From assembly GCA_016716475.1 (NCBI GenBank), contig JADJWG010000001.1:186001-250000 (forward strand): a DNA stretch of 64,000 nt. The letters are read 5' to 3'. The translations under genes and the position numbers were made by a program. Positions 36,682-43,881 of this stretch are shown piece by piece. Numbering within the stretch: the stretch's first letter is position 1; the number at the start of each line of letters is the position of its first letter. The notes under the pieces were generated by a model. That model saw only the letters and a program-made list of their open reading frames with translations. It made no database searches and had not been told where the DNA came from. Source of the DNA: Phycisphaerales bacterium. GTDB taxonomy: Bacteria; Planctomycetota; Phycisphaerae; UBA1845; Fen-1342.

Positions 36682-39283
36682 GGCTCATCTCCTCCCGGCC
36701 TGCGGGCCTATGCGGCGCTGTTTCAGGGGATCGGTATGGTTCCCGGCGCAAACGGCCCGCGACGAGTTCCGTCGCCGTCATGCGATCATCCGAACGGTCC
36801 ACGGCGGCAAGAAGAGCTTCGCGATCGTCGGTGTAAATCGTCGCCTGTTCGCGGCCGCGCGACACCGACACATAGAACTGCTCGCGTGACGACGCGGGCA
36901 GCGAGTCCGACGATTGCCCGATGAGCACCCGGTCCACGGTCTTACCCTGCGAAGCGTGCGAGGTCGTGCAGTAGCCATGCGCCAGGTGGCCGTATTCACG
37001 GGATACCACCCAGTTATTGGCGAGCACGATGTTGCCCTTTGCATCGAATCGCTTGATCTCGTAGATGGCCCCGTTGTTGAGCCGGTGCTTCCCGTCCAAT
37101 GTCGTGCCGTTGCGCGTGATGCGGATGCGGTCGCCAGCGGTAAGGGACAGCTCGCCGGTTCGGAAGAGCTGGAAGCGGGCGGCCTGGTCCAGGGGGAGAG
37201 GGGCGTCACCGACCGCAACCCGATCCCCCTTGCGATGGCCTTTGGTGTTCTGGTGGAACACCAGCACACCTCCGGGCGAGTAGTTGAGTTCGTCCCGGCG
37301 ATCCGCCTCGGTGAGGTTCGTACTCTCCAGCACAGTGAAGCTGCGATCGCCCCCCCGCAGTGTTCCGGCATGGCGGAGTCGTTCACGGATCTCACCGGTG
37401 ATCCACTCGCCTTCGAGATGCGTGGGCGAGACGACCAGCGCTGTTTTGCCCTGCTTCACGATGGCCGCGTAGTCCTCGGCCAGCACCCGGTAGCGGTCCG
37501 TATCGCCGACCTCGCGTATCCAGCCAAGCTGGTCCAGGCGGCGGAATCCTTCATCGGTCCTGCCGTCCCCGAGAGCCGCGACCGCCGCCTTGTAGTCGCC
37601 GCGCTGCCGCTGAATGTCACGGAGTTCGGCTGGCCTGATGCCCGCTTCCTCTTCCAGCAGTCGCAGGGCCGCGCCGCGCTCGACAGAACCGTGCTGGCGA
37701 CGGTCACCGGAGAGCACGACCCGTACATCGAGCTTGCCCGCGAGGTCGAAGACTTTCGCCATCATCCGGGACGACAGCAGTCCGGCTTCGTCGATCCAGA
37801 TGACCTGCCCCCGAATCTCCGCCTGGAGCCGCTCATCCACGAGCAGGCGTGATACGGTATCCGCGCCATCGAAACCCTCCTGGCGCAGCACACCCCGGCT
37901 GGCATCGGCCGAGGGTGCGAAGGTGAACACCCTCGTGCCAGTAGATTCGATTCCCTCCGCTGCTTCCTGCATCATGCTGGTCTTACCCGTCCCGGCCGCT
38001 CCGCGAACGAGGATGACGCGATCGCGGGATTCCAGGACATGGCGGACGGCTTTCCGCTGGGCGTCATTGAGCCATTCACGATGGATGGCATGCTCCGGGG
38101 CGAGGGGACGGCAGGTGCCGCGTCCGTTGCGTGCGAAGGCAAGCATCCGCGATTCTTCGGCGAGCACCTCGCGCGTCGTGGCGAGGCGGCGCCCGTCGCG
38201 CTCGGCGATGATGAGCCCGCGTTTCGCCACCGCCTGCGTAACGGTTTCCGGTGAAGCTATCCCTACGGCGCGCTTCATGGCGTCGGCCAGGAGGCGGCGT
38301 TCCGGCACCACCGCGCTTCGCTCAAAGCAGTGGCCGATGGCTTGGTCGGCCGCTTCACGGGCGGCGGCAGGCTGCTCGGGATAGCTCTCTTCACCAATGT
38401 GACCGGCCCTTAGAGCAAGGGCAGCCGCTTCCGCAGGTTCCAGTCGATCTCGCCATTCCCTGCGCAGTTCATCAAGCGTCAGGTTCCTGGCCTTGCGCTC
38501 ACGGGTCTTTGCCCCGAGTTCACCCTTGGCTTCCGGGTCGGTGACGCCTGCCTCGCGTGCGGCGTCCTCGATGAGAGCCGTGCGCCGCGAGAACCGCTGA
38601 ATGGCCGTGTCAGGAATGCCAGCGATCTCCCAGCCGGAGCGGGTGCGCACCGTCGGCAGCCCCAGTTCCTGGAGCCGCCGTGCCAGACGTGAGTGGAACA
38701 CCGCCTCGAAATACGGGGCGTCGCGCTTGAGGCCTGCGAACTGGCCGGCCTTCCACCGCGATTCATCATGGTCCCAGGTGGCGTTGAAGACGAAGCAGTG
38801 CGCGTGCAGGTGCGGATCGGGAATGCCGTTTACAGGCCTAGCTGTGAAGTGGACAAACTCGCCCCACACCATGTTGCCCGTGGTGCGATCCTCGTTGCGG
38901 CCGTCCGCACGCACGCGGGCCTGCATCTCCGACTCCATGTCGTGCATCGTCTCGCCGACCGATTCGCGGAAGGCGTCCAGTATCCGCTCGTCGCGCGTCA
39001 GGCCGTAAAGGGTCGACACGCTCTTGGGCACATGGAAGTTGAAGTCATAACCGACACGCCGATCGGCTCTCCGTCTCGGCGTCAGAGCTTCGCCGGTCGC
39101 CGGATTGAGATTGTCACAGAGCGCATCCCAGTCGGCCTGCTGCACCTTGCCCGAAAGCCCTAGCCTTGCAGCGGCATCGCCCCGCCAGAGCCCGACGAGT
39201 TCCTGTCCTTCCGCGTAGTAGTCGGCGGTTGAGTAGTAGCTCTTTGCACCGGCGGGCGTGTTGTTCTGGATGATGCGCAGCAT
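36671..39283 (-). CDS. MobF-family conjugative relaxase-helicase (TrwC/TraA-like)
   Basis: An 870-residue protein that nicks and unwinds the element DNA for transfer. The N-terminal relaxase domain has its catalytic tyrosines in SYYSTADYYAEG (residues 16-26) and the metal-binding His triad in PDPHLHAHCFVFNATWD. The C-terminal helicase region has Walker A (VILVRGAAGTGKTSMM), Walker B (VIWIDEAGLLS), GDRRQHGSVERG and the UvrD-like C-terminal motif TTSHASQGKTVDRVLIGQSS. It is complete but shorter than F-plasmid TraI. The 515-base gap upstream (39,284-39,797) is the natural place for oriT. Confidence 0.93.
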   Translation of the reverse strand: MLRIIQNNTPAGAKSYYSTADYYAEGQELVGLWRGDAAARLGLSGKVQQADWDALCDNLNPATGEALTPRRRADRRVGYDFNFHVPKSVSTLYGLTRDERILDAFRESVGETMHDMESEMQARVRADGRNEDRTTGNMVWGEFVHFTARPVNGIPDPHLHAHCFVFNATWDHDESRWKAGQFAGLKRDAPYFEAVFHSRLARRLQELGLPTVRTRSGWEIAGIPDTAIQRFSRRTALIEDAAREAGVTDPEAKGELGAKTRERKARNLTLDELRREWRDRLEPAEAAALALRAGHIGEESYPEQPAAAREAADQAIGHCFERSAVVPERRLLADAMKRAVGIASPETVTQAVAKRGLIIAERDGRRLATTREVLAEESRMLAFARNGRGTCRPLAPEHAIHREWLNDAQRKAVRHVLESRDRVILVRGAAGTGKTSMMQEAAEGIESTGTRVFTFAPSADASRGVLRQEGFDGADTVSRLLVDERLQAEIRGQVIWIDEAGLLSSRMMAKVFDLAGKLDVRVVLSGDRRQHGSVERGAALRLLEEEAGIRPAELRDIQRQRGDYKAAVAALGDGRTDEGFRRLDQLGWIREVGDTDRYRVLAEDYAAIVKQGKTALVVSPTHLEGEWITGEIRERLRHAGTLRGGDRSFTVLESTNLTEADRRDELNYSPGGVLVFHQNTKGHRKGDRVAVGDAPLPLDQAARFQLFRTGELSLTAGDRIRITRNGTTLDGKHRLNNGAIYEIKRFDAKGNIVLANNWVVSREYGHLAHGYCTTSHASQGKTVDRVLIGQSSDSLPASSREQFYVSVSRGREQATIYTDDREALLAAVDRSDDRMTATELVAGRLRREPYRSPETAPHRPAGREEMSHER

Positions 39284-39797
39284 GGTATGACCAGTGTCCT
39301 ACGCATCATTCGGAACGGTCAACGGTCGGTTCGTTGGTCGGAGCCGTTTCTTTCACGGTTTCACGGGCGCAAGCGCCGTCCGTTGGTTCATGATTTCATC
39401 GCGAACGGACGAGGCCTGCGCGGTACGAATGCCGGATGTTGGTTGGCGTCGCAAGCCTGACGACACACATGGGTCACATCCCATCCGCGCTGCGCTGCAC
39501 ATCCGCGACATGCCCGACCATCGGCGGTGGTTCGGCGGTCATGCGTCTTCTTTCCCGCTGGTTCCTGCACCCAGCACGACCTGATTCACGGCATCGCTAC
39601 AGCCGCCGCCGGCCCGGTCAAGCAGAAAGCCGGGTCCTCCCAACATCTTCACTGCGTTGCAGACATTGGGTCCCTCCCACTTTCCGCTGTGACCGCGACG
39701 CGCCCCGGGGGGGCGCTCCGGCTGGGGGCGGCCGTTTCCCGCGTGCCATCAGGCCGCGATGGGCGCGGCCGGAAACCAAGCAGAAGGAGACTTCACC
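39284..39797. other. Divergent intergenic region, candidate oriT
   Basis: The gap separates the relaxase gene (leftward) from small genes (rightward). MobF origins of transfer are usually close to the relaxase gene. The region contains inverted CAACG/CGTTG half-sites near 39,320-39,337 and GC-rich hairpin-prone sequence at 39,690-39,780. I cannot identify a nick site by eye. Confidence 0.35.
39316..39337 (-). promoter_or_regulatory. Shared promoter/operator-like element upstream of the relaxase
   Basis: Read on the minus strand, 22 bases contain CAACG, 7 bases, CGTTG, with TTGACC forming a -35-like hexamer, 33 bases before the relaxase ATG. An element 18/22 identical lies at 43467-43488, 30 bases before another minus-strand start. 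The repeated position suggests co-regulation. Confidence 0.4.
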
Positions 39798-40001
39798 ATG
39801 ACCGACAAGAACACCAACGCCTCCAAGGCCCCGAGCCATGTCGCTTACCAGGTGCGCGACCGCGACGGGAAGAAGGGATTCTGGACCCGCATCGGAGCCG
39901 CCTGGCAACACGGCGACTGCAACGGATTCAACATCCAGCTCGAAGTCGTGCCGCTCGACGGCCGCATCACGCTCCGCGTCGCGAGCGAGAAGAAGGACTG
40001 A
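39798..40001 (+). CDS. Small conserved-type protein of conjugative elements (67 aa)
   Basis: ATG 39798 has AAGGAGA 7 bases upstream. The 67-residue product has the core VAYQVRDRDGKKGFWTRIG, AAWQHGDCNGFNIQLEV and VPLDGRITLRV, a small beta-rich unit. Short proteins with this pattern recur in plasmids and integrative elements, function unknown. It ends 11 bases before a strong hairpin, so it may be expressed as an independent cassette. Confidence 0.65.
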   Translation: MTDKNTNASKAPSHVAYQVRDRDGKKGFWTRIGAAWQHGDCNGFNIQLEVVPLDGRITLRVASEKKD

Positions 40002-40011
40002 ACCACCGGAC

Positions 40012-40033
40012 GGGCGGGCTGAAGGGCCCGCCC
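40012..40033 (+). terminator. Hairpin terminator or attenuator
   Basis: GGGCGGGC (40012-40019) pairs with GCCCGCCC (40026-40033) around a 6-base loop, followed by CTTT at 40039-40042. It separates the 67-residue gene from the next start. Confidence 0.5.
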
Positions 40034-40057
40034 GTGCCCTTTAAAATGAGACTCACC

Positions 40058-40306
40058 ATGACCAGCGAACCCACCAACCACGACCGGGCCGAATGGGCGA
40101 AGGACGCCCTGGCCGTCTTCACCGCCCGCACCTACGGCGGCGATCATCCCGACACCATGCATCGCGGCGACCTGGAGACCGCCATCAGCGACTTCATCGC
40201 CGACCTTCTGCACTACGCGAAACAGCAGGGCTTCGAGCCGGGCGGCGTCATCACCCAGGCGTGCTACCACTTCGAGTGCGAACTCCGCGAGGAGGTGCAG
40301 CCATGA
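40058..40306 (+). CDS. Hypothetical protein (82 aa)
   Basis: ATG 40058 (or in-frame ATG 40046) opens a mostly helical acidic protein: NHDRAEWAKDALAVFTART, YGGDHPDTMHRGDLETAISD, FIADLLHYAKQQGFEPGGV and a CYHFECELREE end. It resembles small helical proteins of unknown function from conjugative elements. Its stop overlaps the ATG of the methylase gene (ATGA), so the two are translationally coupled. Confidence 0.6.
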   Translation: MTSEPTNHDRAEWAKDALAVFTARTYGGDHPDTMHRGDLETAISDFIADLLHYAKQQGFEPGGVITQACYHFECELREEVQP

Positions 40307-41028
40307 GCCGCGCCGCCATCAATCCGTTCTACGCCGCCCGTGCGACGGCTCAACGGAAAGCAGTGACCATTCCGACCGGCATCACCAGGCGTGTCATCGG
40401 CAACGCCACGCTCTACCGCGCCGACTGCTTCGACATTCTGCCGACGCTCTCGGGCATCGGGGCGGTCGTCACCGACCCGCCCTACGGCATCGGCTTCGAG
40501 TACCGCAGCTACGACGACGCTCCCGGCAAGTACGACGCCATGATGGCGCGGCTTGTCCCGGAACTGGTCCGCATCACGGGTGACGGGCCGTGCTTCATGT
40601 GGCAGAGCCCGTTGACCATCGGCTCCTGGCACCGCTACTTCCCGACCGGCTTCCGCGTCATCGCCGCGTGCAAGGAGTACCCGCAGCGCGGCAGGCAACG
40701 ATGCCTGAGCTGGGACCCGGTCATCTTCTGGAGCGGCAGGTCACTGCTCAAGGACGAACTGCCCCGCGACTGGCATGTCGCCGATCTTCGCCCGTGGAAG
40801 GGCTATCGCGGCGAGAACCCCGTGCCGTGCCCGAGGCCCTTGGAGCAGGTGCGGTACTTCTGCGACTCCATCCGTGCCGACTCGATCCTGGACCCGTTCA
40901 TGGGCAGCGGGACCACCGGCGTTGCCGCATTGCTCGCGGGCAAGCGGTTCGTCGGCATCGAGCGTGACCCGGTCTACTTCGAGTACGCGTGCAAGCGGAT
41001 TGCCGAAGCCTGCTCGACGCAGCGATAG
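40303..41028 (+). CDS. Site-specific DNA methyltransferase (N4/N6 amino type, beta order)
   Basis: A 241-residue methylase. The catalytic motif DPPYGIGFEY (motif IV) comes first, and the cofactor motif DPFMGSGTTGVAALLAGKRFVG (motif I) near the C-terminus, the beta-group order. PCFMWQSP and the WDPVIFWSG region fit the fold. Target recognition is short, as in solitary plasmid and phage enzymes. No endonuclease gene lies beside it, so it is probably an orphan methylase protecting the element from host restriction; this is an inference. Confidence 0.88.
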   Translation: MSRAAINPFYAARATAQRKAVTIPTGITRRVIGNATLYRADCFDILPTLSGIGAVVTDPPYGIGFEYRSYDDAPGKYDAMMARLVPELVRITGDGPCFMWQSPLTIGSWHRYFPTGFRVIAACKEYPQRGRQRCLSWDPVIFWSGRSLLKDELPRDWHVADLRPWKGYRGENPVPCPRPLEQVRYFCDSIRADSILDPFMGSGTTGVAALLAGKRFVGIERDPVYFEYACKRIAEACSTQR

Positions 41029-41148
41029 CTCCGCAACTCCGCCGTGCCGACATGTCGCGGTGTTCAGTCATCGGGTTTCTTTGCGTGGCCGGGTTGACCT
41101 GTTGATGCCCATCCTGGCGTCCGCCGCCCCCGCGTGCGGCCTTCGGCC

Positions 41149-41197
41149 TCAAGGGGACCGTGTTGTCGCTGCGCTCCTGCCCGCACCATCCCCTTGA
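41149..41197 (+). repeat. Inverted repeat in the leader of the DUF6876-like gene
   Basis: TCAAGGGGA (41149-41157) and its exact complement TCCCCTTGA (41189-41197) are separated by 31 bases within the 237-base leader 41,029-41,265. A further GC-rich hairpin (GCGGC/GCCGC) follows. It could be an operator or an mRNA leader structure. Confidence 0.4.
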
Positions 41198-41265
41198 CGC
41201 GGCGGCTTGCCGCGGCCGCCGTCCGGTGTGCATCGGTCAACACAACCACGAAAGGAGACATACCG

Positions 41266-41664
41266 ATGAACACACCGCTCACCCATGCCGACCTCCGCCA
41301 GTTCACTGGCGACCTCGACCGCTTCCGGCACCCGCTGGCCCGGGGCGTCATCTACACGCCCGGAGTTCAATACCTCGCCGAGCGAGCCGGGGCCTACTGG
41401 CTCATCGACGAGATCGCGCTGGCGATCGCCGGGGGCGCTGTTGCCAAGGCTGGCAAGTCCGACGACCGGGTGCTCAGCCTGCACTTCTGGAAGCTCGAAG
41501 TCCGCGAGGACCGTACCGCGGAACTGACCGCCCGGGCCGATGATGGCGTTCCGCCCTTCGTCAGCAAGGTCATCCCGTGGACCGACTTCCCGCTCGACGC
41601 TGTAAGCATCTGGGCTGGGTTCGATGGCCGCCATTGGACGCTCTACCTGCCCTCCGAGCACTAA
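41266..41664 (+). CDS. DUF6876-like protein (132 aa)
   Basis: ATG 41266 with AAAGGAG upstream. The sequence DLRQFTGDLDRFRHPLARGV, VQYLAERAGAYWLIDEIALA, LHFWKLEVREDRTAELTARA and WTDFPLDAVSIWAG follows the DUF6876 pattern known from plasmids, phages and integrative elements. Family function is unknown. It stands alone between a structured leader and a strong terminator hairpin, so it forms its own transcription unit. Confidence 0.72.
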   Translation: MNTPLTHADLRQFTGDLDRFRHPLARGVIYTPGVQYLAERAGAYWLIDEIALAIAGGAVAKAGKSDDRVLSLHFWKLEVREDRTAELTARADDGVPPFVSKVIPWTDFPLDAVSIWAGFDGRHWTLYLPSEH

Positions 41665-41671
41665 GGGCTCG

Positions 41672-41701
41672 CCAACCCGGCTCCTGACGGGGCCGGGTTG
41701 G
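41672..41701 (+). terminator. Hairpin terminator after the DUF6876-like gene
   Basis: CCAACCCGGC (41672-41681) pairs perfectly with GCCGGGTTGG (41692-41701) around a 10-base loop, followed by CTTTGATTG. It begins 8 bases after the stop codon. Confidence 0.7.
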
Positions 41702-41838
41702 CTTTGATTGCACAGCCGAATGAACGTCCCCGCTTCGCACGCTGCTGCGTATCGTCGGATGAAACCATCGCTTCAATTTGGTGTCAGACATCTCCCCTAA
41801 GCGGTGCTTAGGCTGGATTTCACCGTGAAACTGATCAT

Positions 41839-43005
41839 TCATCCCGGCTTCGATGCGATGATGTCACCCTCGGCGTTGAGCGTGATCATCGGCACCGGTC
41901 TGAGGGGAATAGCCAGATGGTATCGCGTGTGCCTCAGTTCGCCGGTGCGGGTGAGTGCGCCCATGTCAACCAGCTCCGCCAGATCGCGTGTCGCGGTCGC
42001 TGGTGACGCCTTCGCGACGCTGATGTAGTTTCCGGCGCTGAGTCCACCCTTGAATCCGGACGGTCCTTCACGAAACATCCGCACCAAGGCCGCCTCCTGA
42101 CGCTCGTTGATCTTGCCGCGCAGTCGATCAAGCAGCTTCGTCTTGTCGATGAGGAACTCGACATGCGCAATGGTGCGCTGCTGGGCTTCCAGACAGATGC
42201 CCGCAAACCACCCGAGCCACAGTGTGATCTCGTTACGCTTGTTTGCCGCTTCGAGCGCCTCGTAGTACGCCTTGCGCCGCACAAGGATGGTCGCGGCCAG
42301 CGCGGTCAGCGTCGGCTGGCCGAGCCCCTGCGCCAGCACCTTCTCCGCGATGCCACGACCGATACGGCCGTTGCCATCCTCGAAGGGATGGATGCACTCG
42401 AAATACAGATGGGCGATCCCAGCCCTTGTGAGCGCGGGCAGCGGCTCGCTCCCGGCGGGCGCGGTGCGGTTGAACCAGTCGATGAAGCCGGCCATCTCTT
42501 TGGGCACGCTCTGGGAAGGCGGTGCTTCAAAGTGAACGCTGGGTTCGTAGATCCGCCCCGAGACGACCTGCATCGGCTCGGCGTGCGTGCGGTAGGAACC
42601 GATATCTCGCAGGTCGGTCCGGCCGTGCGTCACCATGCGGTGCCAGGCGAAGAGCGTGGCATCCTCCAGCGGATCGGCGAAGTGACGGAAGAGGTCGACC
42701 ATCATCTCGCCGATGCCCTGCTCGGCAGGCTTCACGCTCCGCCGGTCACCGGCGAGGCCGAGCTGGCGGCGGATCGAGGACTGGACGCTGTCGCGGTCGA
42801 GGATCTCGCCCTCAATGCGCGAGGTGGTGACCGCTTCGTCGCTCATAGCCTCGACGGTCAGCAGGTCCCTGTCTTCCTCGGCCAGATGCCGAACGGTGCC
42901 GATAAACTGGCCGCCGGTCAGCAGAAACCGTTCCTCGGCCTTCTCCAGCCGGGATTCAGCCCAGGTAAACCGGGGCCAATCGGGTTGCTGCCAGTTCCAT
43001 TTCAT
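41839..43005 (-). CDS. Fic family protein (DUF4172 N-terminus, C-terminal winged helix)
   Basis: A 388-residue Fic protein; the family usually transfers AMP to Ser, Thr or Tyr of target proteins. Order: DUF4172-type N-terminus (WNWQQPDWPRFTW), an N-terminal inhibitory helix motif (TTSRIEGE, the S/T-x-x-x-E-G/N type), the catalytic loop HPFEDGNGRIGR near residue 210, and a C-terminal winged helix-turn-helix (YISVAKASPATATRDLAELV, MGALTRTGELRHTRYHL). The DNA-binding end and the repeat array over the start codon suggest self-repression. It may be a regulatory enzyme or toxin-like cargo. Confidence 0.9.
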   Translation of the reverse strand: MKWNWQQPDWPRFTWAESRLEKAEERFLLTGGQFIGTVRHLAEEDRDLLTVEAMSDEAVTTSRIEGEILDRDSVQSSIRRQLGLAGDRRSVKPAEQGIGEMMVDLFRHFADPLEDATLFAWHRMVTHGRTDLRDIGSYRTHAEPMQVVSGRIYEPSVHFEAPPSQSVPKEMAGFIDWFNRTAPAGSEPLPALTRAGIAHLYFECIHPFEDGNGRIGRGIAEKVLAQGLGQPTLTALAATILVRRKAYYEALEAANKRNEITLWLGWFAGICLEAQQRTIAHVEFLIDKTKLLDRLRGKINERQEAALVRMFREGPSGFKGGLSAGNYISVAKASPATATRDLAELVDMGALTRTGELRHTRYHLAIPLRPVPMITLNAEGDIIASKPG

Positions 43006-43077
43006 GAGCGATAGACCGCCTCTCTATCGCTCACAATAGCACGGTTCTTGAGCGATAGCAACGGTCCGTATCGCTCA
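43005..43077 (-). promoter_or_regulatory. Four-site operator array in front of fic
   Basis: The 10-mer TGAGCGATAG occurs in alternating orientation: forward at 43005-43014, inverted at 43024-43033, forward at 43049-43058, inverted at 43068-43077 (the last with one mismatch). Each pair is an inverted repeat with a 9-base spacer, and the two centres are 44 bases apart, about four helical turns. The first site overlaps the fic start codon. The layout is typical of a cooperatively bound autorepressor. Confidence 0.7.
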
Positions 43078-43176
43078 ATGGCTCTAATTGGCTCCCGAAA
43101 TGGCCCCGGCACCCGCCAGCGAGTGGTTTCCCCCGGGCAGCCCTCTGTGTGGGCGGATTCAAAATTGAACTTTGAA

Positions 43177-43437
43177 TCAGCCCACGGAGTCAGTTCCGCC
43201 CGCGTCCATCCGGCTGCTCTCCACAGCCAGCCGCAACCGTTTGGCTTCCTGCTTCCGCTCGTATTCGTCCATGAACTGGTAGACGCGACGGATCGTCTTT
43301 CCGAAGCAGAGGCGACCGTCACGGAGATCGAATACGAACCGCGAGTCGTTCATGGCCCAGAGACCGAAAGTGGTGGGCGAGAGATCGTGACGCCGGATGA
43401 ACGCTTCGACCTTGAGTTGAAAATCTTCGTCAATCAT
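43177..43437 (-). CDS. Small hypothetical protein (86 aa)
   Basis: From ATG 43437 the product begins MIDEDFQLKVEAFIRRHDL and continues SPTTFGLWAMNDSRFVFDLR, DGRLCFGKTIRRVYQFMDEY. It is a compact DNA-binding-like helical and beta unit, of a kind I associate with short plasmid and phage proteins ahead of replication or recombination genes. A TTG at 43473 is a possible earlier start. A promoter-like element shared with the relaxase gene lies 30 bases upstream. Confidence 0.6.
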   Translation of the reverse strand: MIDEDFQLKVEAFIRRHDLSPTTFGLWAMNDSRFVFDLRDGRLCFGKTIRRVYQFMDEYERKQEAKRLRLAVESSRMDAGGTDSVG

Positions 43438-43466
43438 GCACTCGCAAATAATGCGACGAGGCGGAG

Positions 43467-43488
43467 CGGTCAACGGCTGATTTGTTGG
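43467..43488 (-). promoter_or_regulatory. Second copy of the shared promoter/operator-like element
   Basis: It matches 39316-39337 at 18 of 22 positions, including the outer CCAAC and GTTGACCG parts on the minus strand, and lies 30 bases before ATG 43437. Confidence 0.4.
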
Positions 43489-43659
43489 ACGCTGCCAACG
43501 AATTCACTTGTGCTGCTGAGCGGTGTGGCGCAGGTGCGGCATGCTGTGACTTTGCGCGATCAGTGTCAGGGTTTGGATTGGAATCATCCAACAATTCCGT
43601 TATTGCTCGACATGGGATGGCGTGGCACGACTCCCCGTCCAACAACGCGGAGCGGGAGC

Positions 43660-43881
43660 ATGACACAGACGAGGAACAACACTTTCATGTCGCCACTCGA
43701 CAGGTTGATCCACCTCATCGCCGAGATCGAAGTGGAGAGCTACCTGGGGGAGGTCCGCGCTATCCGGCAACAACAGTCAGAGAGGAATCATGCACGCAGT
43801 AATCTACGCAAGGTACAGCAGGGACCGGCAACGCGAAGCGTCGATCGACGACCAGGTGCGAAACTGCACCCAGTTCGCTGA
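43660..43881 (+). CDS. Possible short protein overlapping the recombinase start (73 aa)
   Basis: ATG 43660 has GGGAG upstream. The first half (MTQTRNNTFMSPLDRLIHLI, AEIEVESYLGEVRAI) is a regular helix; the second half overlaps the recombinase N-terminus in another frame and looks less natural. Short helical proteins ahead of serine recombinases are common, so the start region may be real even if the full length is not. Confidence 0.4.
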   Translation: MTQTRNNTFMSPLDRLIHLIAEIEVESYLGEVRAIRQQQSERNHARSNLRKVQQGPATRSVDRRPGAKLHPVR

